From: Acetivibrio alkalicellulosi
GTDB lineage: Bacteria > Bacillota > Clostridia > Acetivibrionales > Acetivibrionaceae
NCBI GenBank assembly: GCA_008125075.1
Contig: VLTH01000002.1
Coordinates: 1,719,451-1,783,450 of the forward strand
Reading direction: 5' to 3'
Length of the DNA: 64,000 bases
The position numbers were made by a program, and so were the translations under genes. Position 1 is the stretch's first letter. Every line of letters begins with the position of its first letter. The notes below the pieces were generated by a model that was not told the origin of the DNA, searched no databases, and worked only from the letters and a program-made list of their open reading frames with translations. Shown in pieces: positions 57,128 to 64,000 of the stretch.

Positions 57128-58390
57128 CTATTTAATACCAATATCCCTTCTATAATGAGCATCTTTGAAACTTATTTTTTCAACTCCCTCATAAGCTTTC
57201 TTTATTGCTCTATCTAAATTACTCTCTAATGCAGCAACACCTAAAACTCGTCCACCTGCTGTAAAATATTTATCCTCTTCTTTCTTTGTACCAGCATGAA
57301 ATACAACAATGTTTGAATCTCTCTCAGCCTCATCTATTCCACTTATTTCAAAACCAGTGCTGTACTTTTGAGGATATCCACCAGATGCCATTATTACACA
57401 TACACAAGCGTTATCATCCCACTTTATATCAATTTCATCAAGCTTTTCATCAATAATAGCATCAAATATTTCCAGTATATCACTCTGTAGTCTTGGTAAA
57501 ACCACCTGAGCCTCAGGATCACCAAATCTTGCATTATATTCGAGAACTTTTGGACCTTCTTTTGTCATTATAATTCCAAAATATAATATACCTTTGAATT
57601 TTCTTCCTTCTTGTTTCATGGCTTCTATAGTAGGTATATAAATATTCTTCATACAATACTCTTCAGTTTCCATAGTATAAATTCTGCTTGGTGAAAAAGT
57701 GCCCATACCACCTGTATTAAGACCTTCATCATTGTCTAGTGCCCTTTTGTGATCTTGTGAGCTCACCATGGGCTTTACAGTATTTCCATCTGTAAATGCT
57801 AACACAGATACTTCAGGTCCTACTAGAAATTCTTCAATTATAATCTTACTTCCAGCCTCGCCAAAAGCCCTGTCATCCATTATACTTTTTACAGCTTCTT
57901 TTGCTTCTTCAAAGTTCTGAGCAATTATTACACCTTTTCCTAAAGCCAGGCCATCAGCTTTAACAACAATAGGATAGCTCTTATTGTCTTTTAAGTATTG
58001 GATAGCTTTAACGCTGTCATCAAACACTTCATAGTTTGCTGTTGGTATATTATATTTTTTCATAAGCTCTTTTGCAAAAGACTTGCTACCTTCAATTATA
58101 GCAGCAGCTTTTGACGGTCCAAATGCTCTAATACCTTTAGATTCTAGTGCATCTACCATACCAGCCGCTAAAGGATCATCAGGTGCAACAACCACCATAT
58201 CAATTTGATTTTCCTTTGAAAATAAAATCATGCCATCAATATCCATTGACTTTACAGGAACACACTGAGCAATGGAACTAATACCGCCATTTCCCGGTGC
58301 ACAATATATTTTTTCAACTAATGTACTTTGAGCAATTTTCCACACAATTGCATGTTCACGTCCTCCGCTGCCAACAACCAGTATCTTCAT
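57128..58390 (-). CDS. purD: Phosphoribosylamine--glycine ligase
   Basis: An ATP-grasp enzyme forming GAR from phosphoribosylamine, glycine and ATP. The 420-aa protein has VVGSGGREHAIVWKIA, the ATP-grasp segments PIVVKADGLALGKGVI and YNARFGDPEAQ. Last gene of the purE-F-M-N-H-D operon. Confidence 0.98.
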   Translation of the reverse strand: MKILVVGSGGREHAIVWKIAQSTLVEKIYCAPGNGGISSIAQCVPVKSMDIDGMILFSKENQIDMVVVAPDDPLAAGMVDALESKGIRAFGPSKAAAIIEGSKSFAKELMKKYNIPTANYEVFDDSVKAIQYLKDNKSYPIVVKADGLALGKGVIIAQNFEEAKEAVKSIMDDRAFGEAGSKIIIEEFLVGPEVSVLAFTDGNTVKPMVSSQDHKRALDNDEGLNTGGMGTFSPSRIYTMETEEYCMKNIYIPTIEAMKQEGRKFKGILYFGIIMTKEGPKVLEYNARFGDPEAQVVLPRLQSDILEIFDAIIDEKLDEIDIKWDDNACVCVIMASGGYPQKYSTGFEISGIDEAERDSNIVVFHAGTKKEEDKYFTAGGRVLGVAALESNLDRAIKKAYEGVEKISFKDAHYRRDIGIK

Positions 58391-58448
58391 TATACTCCTC
58401 CTTTTGTCTACCTCAGGGTAATCCTCTGACTTTCATAAATTCCTTATT

Positions 58449-59993
58449 TTAGTGTTTAAAATGTCTCATGCCTGTAAAAACCATAGCAATACCATACTTA
58501 TTACATGCATCAATAGATTCCTGATCCTTTAATGCTCCTCCAGGTTGAATAATTGCTGTAATGCCAGCTTTATATGCTGCCTCTACACAATCTGGAAATG
58601 GGAAAAAAGCATCTGAGGCAAGTATTGCTCCCTTGCATTTTTCGCCACCATATTCAATAGCAATTTTTGCAGCCATAATTCTGTTTAATTGCCCTGGACC
58701 TATACCAACTGACTGTTTATCTTTTGCAATGGCAATACCATTAGATTTAGTATGTTTAACAACTTTCATGGCAAAAACCATATCTTCTAATTCTTCTTTT
58801 GTTGGTTTTTTGTCTGTAACATATTTTATATCATCCATATCAAATAATTGATTATTGTAATTTTGAACAAGTAAACCACCAGCTACCTTTTTCATATCAT
58901 ATGTTCCTTCTGGAAGTTTAGTAGCTATATTATCAAGTTCTAATATTCTTATATTTTTCTTTTTAGATAGTATTTCTAAAGCTCCTTGTGAATATGAAGG
59001 TGCAATTACTATTTCTACAAATATTTTGTTAATTTCCTCGGCAGTTTTTTCATCAATTTCTCTATTTGCTGCAATAATTCCGCCAAAAATAGATACTGGA
59101 TCTGCTTCATATGTCTTTATATAAGCTTCGTAGATATCTTTTCCACTTGCAACACCACATGGGTTAGCATGTTTTACTGCAACAACAGTTGGCTGATCAA
59201 ATTCTTTTAATAACTCCAATGCTCCATTTGCATCATTTATATTGTTATATGACAGTTCTTTACCATGATGCTGCTTTGCAGATGTTATGTTTCCAATGTT
59301 AGCTCCTATTTCCTTATAAAACACAGCCTTTTGGTGAGGATTTTCTCCATATCTCATATCCTGAACCTTTTCAAAGGTTAGTGAAAGAGTTTGTGGAAAC
59401 TGCTCTTCACCTATTTTATCTCTTAAGTACTTAGCAATTAATGTATCATAATGACTTGTATGTTCAAAAACCTTATATGCTAATTTAAACTTTGTTTTTA
59501 CAGATATTTCTTTTGAGGATTTTAGCTCATTTAAAACTATGCTGTAGTCAGATGGATCTACTACTACTACTACATCCTGATAATTTTTAGCCGCTGCTCT
59601 TAGCATAGTTGGCCCACCAATATCAATGTTTTCTATTGCCTCTTCTAATTGTACATTACCTTTTAATATAGTCTCCTTAAATGGATAGAGATTAATAACT
59701 ACTATATCAATTGGATCAATACCTAAGTCCTTTATCTGTTTAATATGCTCTTCATTATTTCTCATAGCTAATATACCACCATGAACATTAGGGTGAAGAG
59801 TCTTTACTCTACCATCTAAACACTCTGGAAAACCTGTAATATCAGAAATGTTTATAACCTTAATACCATTATCACTTAAAACTTTTGCTGTCCCACCAGT
59901 GGAAATAATTTCAACACCTATACTATCTAGTTCTTTAGCCAATTCTACAATTCCAGTTTTGTCTGAAACACTTATAAGCGCACGTTTTGCCAC
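58449..59993 (-). CDS. purH: Bifunctional AICAR transformylase/IMP cyclohydrolase
   Basis: It performs the last two steps of IMP synthesis. N-terminal MGS-like cyclohydrolase ([28 protein letters not shown]) and C-terminal transformylase with the KHANPCGVA motif. The start is GTG at 59993, 8 nt after GGAG; the GTG at 60002 overlaps that site. 514 aa, normal length. Confidence 0.97.
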   Translation of the reverse strand: MAKRALISVSDKTGIVELAKELDSIGVEIISTGGTAKVLSDNGIKVINISDITGFPECLDGRVKTLHPNVHGGILAMRNNEEHIKQIKDLGIDPIDIVVINLYPFKETILKGNVQLEEAIENIDIGGPTMLRAAAKNYQDVVVVVDPSDYSIVLNELKSSKEISVKTKFKLAYKVFEHTSHYDTLIAKYLRDKIGEEQFPQTLSLTFEKVQDMRYGENPHQKAVFYKEIGANIGNITSAKQHHGKELSYNNINDANGALELLKEFDQPTVVAVKHANPCGVASGKDIYEAYIKTYEADPVSIFGGIIAANREIDEKTAEEINKIFVEIVIAPSYSQGALEILSKKKNIRILELDNIATKLPEGTYDMKKVAGGLLVQNYNNQLFDMDDIKYVTDKKPTKEELEDMVFAMKVVKHTKSNGIAIAKDKQSVGIGPGQLNRIMAAKIAIEYGGEKCKGAILASDAFFPFPDCVEAAYKAGITAIIQPGGALKDQESIDACNKYGIAMVFTGMRHFKH

Positions 59994-60018
59994 AAATATC
60001 ACTCCTTTATTAAACTTT

Positions 60019-60645
60019 TCAATTAAGAATCTTTACTCTTCTTCCTTCTATAGCAATTCTACCCTCAGAAATAAGCTTTATCGCCTCAGGCAGTATTTCC
60101 CATTCAGCTTCTTCCATAACTCTCTTTTGTAATGTTTCTGCTGTGTCATCATCTTTTACACAAACAGCCTTTTGCAAAATAATAGGACCTGAATCTGCTT
60201 CTAATTCAACATAATGAACCGTTGCACCAGTAACTTTTACTCCATATTCTAAAACCTTTTCATGAGGTATTATCCCGTAATATCCCTTGCCACAAAAGGC
60301 TGGTATTAAAGCTGGGTGAATATTGATTATTTTGTTTTTAAAGGCCTTGACAAAGTTTTCACCTAATATGGATAAAAATCCCGCCATTACAATTAATTCT
60401 ACTCCACATTCTCTAAAATGATTAATAAGAGCATTATCATATTCTTCTATGGTATCATAGTCTTTTCTAGCTATGCAAACACCTGAAATTCCATGGTTTT
60501 TTGCCCGTTCTAAAGCATATACTCCCTTTTTACTGGAAACAACCGTTTCAATAGAACAGTTTTTAATATATCCATCTTCTAACTTGTCAATTATGGCTTG
60601 TAAATTTGTTCCCCCGCCAGAAACTAATACGCCCATCTTTAGCAT
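60019..60645 (-). CDS. purN: Phosphoribosylglycinamide formyltransferase
   Basis: A 208-aa folate-dependent enzyme forming FGAR. It has [16 protein letters not shown], the formyl-folate and catalytic segment [10 protein letters not shown] and [17 protein letters not shown]. Its ATG overlaps the purM stop (ATGCTAA), so the two are coupled. Confidence 0.97.
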   Translation of the reverse strand: MLKMGVLVSGGGTNLQAIIDKLEDGYIKNCSIETVVSSKKGVYALERAKNHGISGVCIARKDYDTIEEYDNALINHFRECGVELIVMAGFLSILGENFVKAFKNKIINIHPALIPAFCGKGYYGIIPHEKVLEYGVKVTGATVHYVELEADSGPIILQKAVCVKDDDTAETLQKRVMEEAEWEILPEAIKLISEGRIAIEGRRVKILN

Positions 60646-61661
60646 AATTCAATCCCGGCCTTTCCTTTAACTATCTCTCCTATAATATAAGCCTGTTCAT
60701 TCTCTTTATTTAGGTGCTCTAATACACTTCCTGCAACTTCCCTGTCTACAACTATAGCCATTCCAATACCCATATTAAAGGTATTAAACATATCTTTTTC
60801 TTTTACACTTCCCAAATCTTTTAGTAGATTAAATATTGGCAAAACAGGCCATGAGTCTCTGTTTATTTTTATGCCCACTCCTTCTGGCAGCATCCTTGGA
60901 AGGTTCTCAATAAAACCTCCTCCTGTTATATGAGATATACCTTTAATATCAAACTGCTCTTTTAAATCAAGTATAGTCTTAACGTATATTCTAGTTGGCT
61001 TTAGTAGCTCATCACCTAAAGTAGTCCCAAGACTTTTAACTTCTTCTAAAAGTTTGCCTTCACTAGGTGCTAAAAGCTTCCTTACAAGTGAATACCCATT
61101 ACTATGTATTCCCGATGAAGCTAGCCCAATTAGTAAATCTCCTTCTTTTATTTTTTTTCCATCAATTATTTTACCCTTGTCCACTATACCAACAGCAAAT
61201 CCTGCCAGATCATACTCACCGTCAGAATAAAATCCAGGCATTTCTGCCGTTTCTCCTCCAATTAGTGCACACCCAGCTTGTATACAACCTGTAGAAACTC
61301 CTTTTACAATTTGTGCAACCTTCTCTGGACGATTTTTTCCCAATGCAACATAGTCTAAGAAAAATAAGGGCTCTGCACCACTACACACTATATCATTAAC
61401 ACACATTGCAACGCAATCAATGCCAATAGTATCATGTTTGTCCAACAAAAAAGCAATTTTAAGCTTTGTTCCAACTCCATCTGTACCAGATACCAGTATG
61501 GGTTCAGAATATTTATCCTTGTTCAAAGCAAAAAGCCCTCCAAATCCACCTATGTCAGTAAGCACTTCCGGCCTGAACGTACTTTTTACATCTTTTTTCA
61601 TTAGCCTGACAGCTTCATAACCTGCTTCAACATCAACTCCAGCATCCTTATAAGTAGCCAT
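60639..61661 (-). CDS. purM: Phosphoribosylformylglycinamidine cyclo-ligase
   Basis: A 340-aa AIR synthetase: [43 protein letters not shown] and [16 protein letters not shown] are all family signatures. It is between purF and purN. Confidence 0.98.
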   Translation of the reverse strand: MATYKDAGVDVEAGYEAVRLMKKDVKSTFRPEVLTDIGGFGGLFALNKDKYSEPILVSGTDGVGTKLKIAFLLDKHDTIGIDCVAMCVNDIVCSGAEPLFFLDYVALGKNRPEKVAQIVKGVSTGCIQAGCALIGGETAEMPGFYSDGEYDLAGFAVGIVDKGKIIDGKKIKEGDLLIGLASSGIHSNGYSLVRKLLAPSEGKLLEEVKSLGTTLGDELLKPTRIYVKTILDLKEQFDIKGISHITGGGFIENLPRMLPEGVGIKINRDSWPVLPIFNLLKDLGSVKEKDMFNTFNMGIGMAIVVDREVAGSVLEHLNKENEQAYIIGEIVKGKAGIELC

Positions 61662-61691
61662 TTTTAAACCTCCTATATTATTATACTCTTT

Positions 61692-63158
61692 TTATCCACA
61701 CGATGATTCATTTGCATCATCTGGCACTTCTAATGGATAATCACCTGTAAAACATGCAGAACAAAAACCACACTTAGATTCTAAAGGTGTCTTTAATAAT
61801 CCCTCAAGACTTAAATATCCTAAGCTGTCTGCACCAATCATACCTTTTATGTCATCAATAGAATATTCAGCTGCAACCAGCTGTGATTTTGTTGAAATGT
61901 CAATTCCATAAAAACATGGGAATTTTACAGGAGAAGAGCTTACCCTCATATGAACCTCTGTTGCTCCTGCATCCTTTAGAATTTGTACAATCCTTCTGCT
62001 AGTGGTGCCTCTTACAATAGAATCATCTATCATTACTACTCTCTTGCCCTCTACAACATCTCTTATTGCATTTAACTTTATTTTAACAAATTTTTCTCTT
62101 TGTCCTTGTTCTGGCTGAATAAAAGTCCTTCCCACATATCTGTTTTTTAATAAACCCATTCCATATGGTATACCAGATTCCATTGAAAAACCTAATGCAG
62201 CAGTAAGTCCAGAGTCAGGAACTCCAATTACTAAATCTGCATCAACAGGATGTTCCATAGCAAGCCTTTTACCTGCTTCAATCCTTGCACTATATACACT
62301 TGCACCGTCAATGTAACTGTCAGGTCTTGCAAAATAAATGTGTTCAAATATACACAGTTTTGAATGGTCTAATTTTTGTGTTTGTATTGAATTAATACCA
62401 TCTTGAGAAATTAAAACTATCTCTCCTGGCTCAATATCTCTTAAGTATTTGGCTCCAACTGCATCAAGTGCACAGGTTTCAGATGCAAGAACATGTGAAC
62501 CATCTTCTGTAATACCCAAGCACAAAGGTCTTATACCTAATGGATCTCTAACTCCAACAAGCCTTCTTGGAGTTAGAATTACCAGAGCATAAGACCCTTT
62601 AATATCTCCCATCATTTTTTCAATTGCCTCTTCAATACCTGCACTTGATACTCTGTGTCTCGATATAAGATTTAGTATTACTTCTGAATCTATTGTAGAC
62701 TGAAATATCAGCCCTTCTTCTTCAAGTCTGTTTCTTATTTGATTGGCATTTACTAAGTTGCCATTGTGAGCTAGAGCAAGCTTTCCATTTCTATACTTGA
62801 TAACCATAGGTTGAGCATTCTCTCGTATACTTTCTCCGGCTGTAGAATATCTAACGTGACCTATGGCAATGTTCCCTTCTAGTTTTTCGAGCGTTCTTTC
62901 ATGGAAAACCTCAGGAACAAGTCCCATATCTTTGTGATAAAGCAAATTTTCGTTTTCGTTAACAGCAATTCCAGCACTTTCTTGACCCCTGTGCTGCAAT
63001 GCATACAAAGCATAGTATGCTGCTAAGGCAGCATCCTTACCTTCTCTTTTAAATATGCCAAAAACTCCGCATTCTTCGTTTAATTTATCATCTCTATAAT
63101 CATCATCAAGCATATAATGGTTTAAATCTGCCTTTGACTGCTTTTCCTTATTAAACAT
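61692..63158 (-). CDS. purF: Amidophosphoribosyltransferase
   Basis: It commits PRPP and glutamine to purine synthesis. The 488-aa protein has a propeptide of about 29 residues before the nucleophile Cys of CGVFGIFK, the Ntn glutaminase domain and a phosphoribosyl domain with VVMIDDSIVRGTTSRR. [4Fe-4S] ligands include CGFCSACFTGDYP. This is the Fe-S, propeptide-bearing Bacillus type. Confidence 0.98.
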   Translation of the reverse strand: MFNKEKQSKADLNHYMLDDDYRDDKLNEECGVFGIFKREGKDAALAAYYALYALQHRGQESAGIAVNENENLLYHKDMGLVPEVFHERTLEKLEGNIAIGHVRYSTAGESIRENAQPMVIKYRNGKLALAHNGNLVNANQIRNRLEEEGLIFQSTIDSEVILNLISRHRVSSAGIEEAIEKMMGDIKGSYALVILTPRRLVGVRDPLGIRPLCLGITEDGSHVLASETCALDAVGAKYLRDIEPGEIVLISQDGINSIQTQKLDHSKLCIFEHIYFARPDSYIDGASVYSARIEAGKRLAMEHPVDADLVIGVPDSGLTAALGFSMESGIPYGMGLLKNRYVGRTFIQPEQGQREKFVKIKLNAIRDVVEGKRVVMIDDSIVRGTTSRRIVQILKDAGATEVHMRVSSSPVKFPCFYGIDISTKSQLVAAEYSIDDIKGMIGADSLGYLSLEGLLKTPLESKCGFCSACFTGDYPLEVPDDANESSCG

Positions 63159-63213
63159 ACTTATTCTCCTTATAAATTACTTCTTAATATTTATGCCCCT
63201 TCCCTACTATGTA

Positions 63214-63714
63214 CTATAAATATTGCTCTCTTAGAAGTTTGTCCTTTTGCTCCACCATTTGTCTTAAACCCTCTTTATATTCTTTCATTTTTCCCCTAAG
63301 CTCATTATAAGCAGTGGAAAGAATCTGAACTGCAAGGAGCGCTGCATTTTCAGTACCATTAACAGCCACTGTAGCAACAGGAACATTTTCAGTTTGTATA
63401 GCCATAGGCATAAGAAGATCCAAACCATTTATTCCTTCTTTTTTTACAGGGACTTTAATAACAGGAATAAAAGTAGCCCCTGCTATAACATGTGCTAATT
63501 TTTTTTCATTATCACAACCAACAATAATAACATCAATTTTATTATTGTCTGCATCTTTTGCATATTCTAAAGCTTTTTTTGAATCATTAAGTTTAGAGTT
63601 TACTATAACTTCCACTCCAAACTTCTCTAAAAACTCTATGCAAGGCTGAAAAATCTCTAATTGTCCATCATTTTCCATCACTACAGCAACTTTTGGGTTT
63701 TTTAGTTTGTCCAT
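63214..63714 (-). CDS. purE: PurE-like protein (AIR carboxylase fold) lacking the catalytic motifs
   Basis: A 166-aa protein with the PurE length and fold pattern (KVAVVMENDG..., DVIIVGCDNEKK..., PVIKVPVKKEGINGLDLL, VPVATVAVNGTENAALLAVQIL). Each active-site loop of class I PurE is changed. The GSxSD loop reads ENDGQ, SAHRTP reads NSKLND, and the GAGGAAHLPG loop reads GCDNEKKLAH. The C-terminal AALLAVQIL helix is conserved. It therefore probably does not act as N5-CAIR mutase. It may be regulatory or do another reaction, and a genuine PurE should exist elsewhere. It is the first gene of the operon, with a GGAGG site. Confidence 0.85.
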   Translation of the reverse strand: MDKLKNPKVAVVMENDGQLEIFQPCIEFLEKFGVEVIVNSKLNDSKKALEYAKDADNNKIDVIIVGCDNEKKLAHVIAGATFIPVIKVPVKKEGINGLDLLMPMAIQTENVPVATVAVNGTENAALLAVQILSTAYNELRGKMKEYKEGLRQMVEQKDKLLREQYL

Positions 63715-63737
63715 TGTCTTAAACCTCCATTAAAAAT

Positions 63738-63762
63738 TAAAAAAGAGTTGGCGGACCAACCC
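63738..63762 (-). terminator. Terminator/attenuator in the pur operon leader
   Basis: On the minus strand GGGTTGG-TCCG-CCAACTC is followed by T6. It lies between the likely promoter and purE, so it may be an attenuator. I see no guanine or ZTP aptamer before it. Confidence 0.65.
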
Positions 63763-63854
63763 AAATTGCAAAAAACCTAAGATGACATTTCCACCTGAAT
63801 TTATATCGTAAAACTTAATTTATTCTTATAATATAAAATACTCTTCACAAAATT

Positions 63855-63884
63855 ATACTATCAAATGACACGGCTTCTTGTCAA
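63855..63884 (-). promoter_or_regulatory. Probable pur operon promoter
   Basis: Minus strand TTGACA with TAGTAT after an 18-nt spacer; a TATAAT overlaps at 21 nt. It lies about 140 nt before purE and upstream of the attenuator hairpin. Confidence 0.5.
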
Positions 63885-63971
63885 TGACAGATACTAAAAA
63901 AACCGAACAATGTGCAGTGTTTTCTTCGTGAACATTCGTGTTTTTTAAAATCGCCAAAGGTTGTCGAAGGG

Positions 63972-63999
63972 TTGTCGAAGGGGACGGTTCTTGTGACAA
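63972..63999 (+). repeat. REP-like hairpin at the right edge
   Basis: TTGTC...GACAA hairpin whose loop carries GGGGACGGTTCTT, the same core as the REPs flanking the RAYT gene. A direct repeat GGTTGTCGAA precedes it (63959 and 63970). It may continue beyond the window. Confidence 0.75.
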
Positions 64000-64000
64000 T

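Noticed and set aside
63715-63900. Guanine or ZTP riboswitch before purE
   Set aside because: Neither the purine aptamer junction sequences nor the ZTP pfl conserved pseudoknot segments are present.
1-64000. CRISPR arrays, tRNA or rRNA genes, prophage
   Set aside because: No regularly spaced direct repeats, no tRNA-like cloverleaf with CCA end and no rRNA signature were seen; no phage structural genes. A tRNA scan and CRISPR finder would be decisive.

Overview
The window looks like chromosome from a low-GC, spore-forming, cellulosome-building clostridium of the Acetivibrio/Hungateiclostridium (Clostridium thermocellum/clariflavum) type. The support is two secreted proteins with N-terminal type I dockerins, spore genes (an SspH-type SASP and a GerMN lipoprotein), clostridial RNA elements (glmS ribozyme, ydaO c-di-AMP riboswitch, GEMM c-di-GMP riboswitch, T-box, L20 leader) and strongly AT-rich intergenic DNA. 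The species is an inference. Most genes are on the minus strand.

Layout. 1-1550: decayed accessory DNA with frameshifted coding remnants, an Rpn-type nuclease pseudogene and a 3 x 20 bp tandem repeat. 1555-9670: amino-sugar and c-di-AMP block in transcription order cdaA-cdaR-FAD oxidoreductase-glmM-[glmS ribozyme]-glmS. 9704-12079: AmmeMemoRadiSam operon led by a 33-aa membrane peptide. 12100-13350: noncoding region with an orphan plus-strand c-di-GMP riboswitch pointing at the 3' end of darA (c-di-AMP receptor). 13550-15677: ablA-ablB (N-acetyl-beta-lysine osmolyte). 16092-17364: dapB behind a c-di-AMP riboswitch with its own promoter and terminator. 17434-19390: a GGDEF protein and a DD-carboxypeptidase-like protein with altered active-site motifs. 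19543-25209: small spore and basic proteins, then clpS-clpA-aat (N-degron pathway) and a DUF3810 protein. 25248-34914: a membrane protein and a 2909-aa cyclic beta-1,2-glucan synthase-like enzyme. 35002-40819: rRNA methyltransferase, infC-rpmI-rplT with L20 leader, folA-thyA, thrS with T-box. 40993-49383: accessory and secreted block (GerMN lipoprotein, dockerin-arabinanase, dockerin-Ig protein, Rpn nuclease, unknown and broken small genes, a RAYT transposase between inverted REP hairpins). 49382-57084: comEA, an intact DD-carboxypeptidase, leuS, rsfS-yqeK-nadD, ROK glucokinase. 57128-63884: purE-purF-purM-purN-purH-purD operon (listed in transcription order), in which the PurE homologue has lost its catalytic motifs.

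How it fits together. The most coherent theme is nucleotide second-messenger control of turgor and cell wall: c-di-AMP synthase (CdaA), its regulator (CdaR), a c-di-AMP receptor (DarA), a c-di-AMP riboswitch before dapB, an osmolyte pathway (AblA/AblB), UDP-GlcNAc precursor genes (glmM, glmS) and a cyclic-glucan synthase lie within about 35 kb, next to a GGDEF protein and a c-di-GMP riboswitch. The gene identities are well supported; the regulatory links between them are inference.
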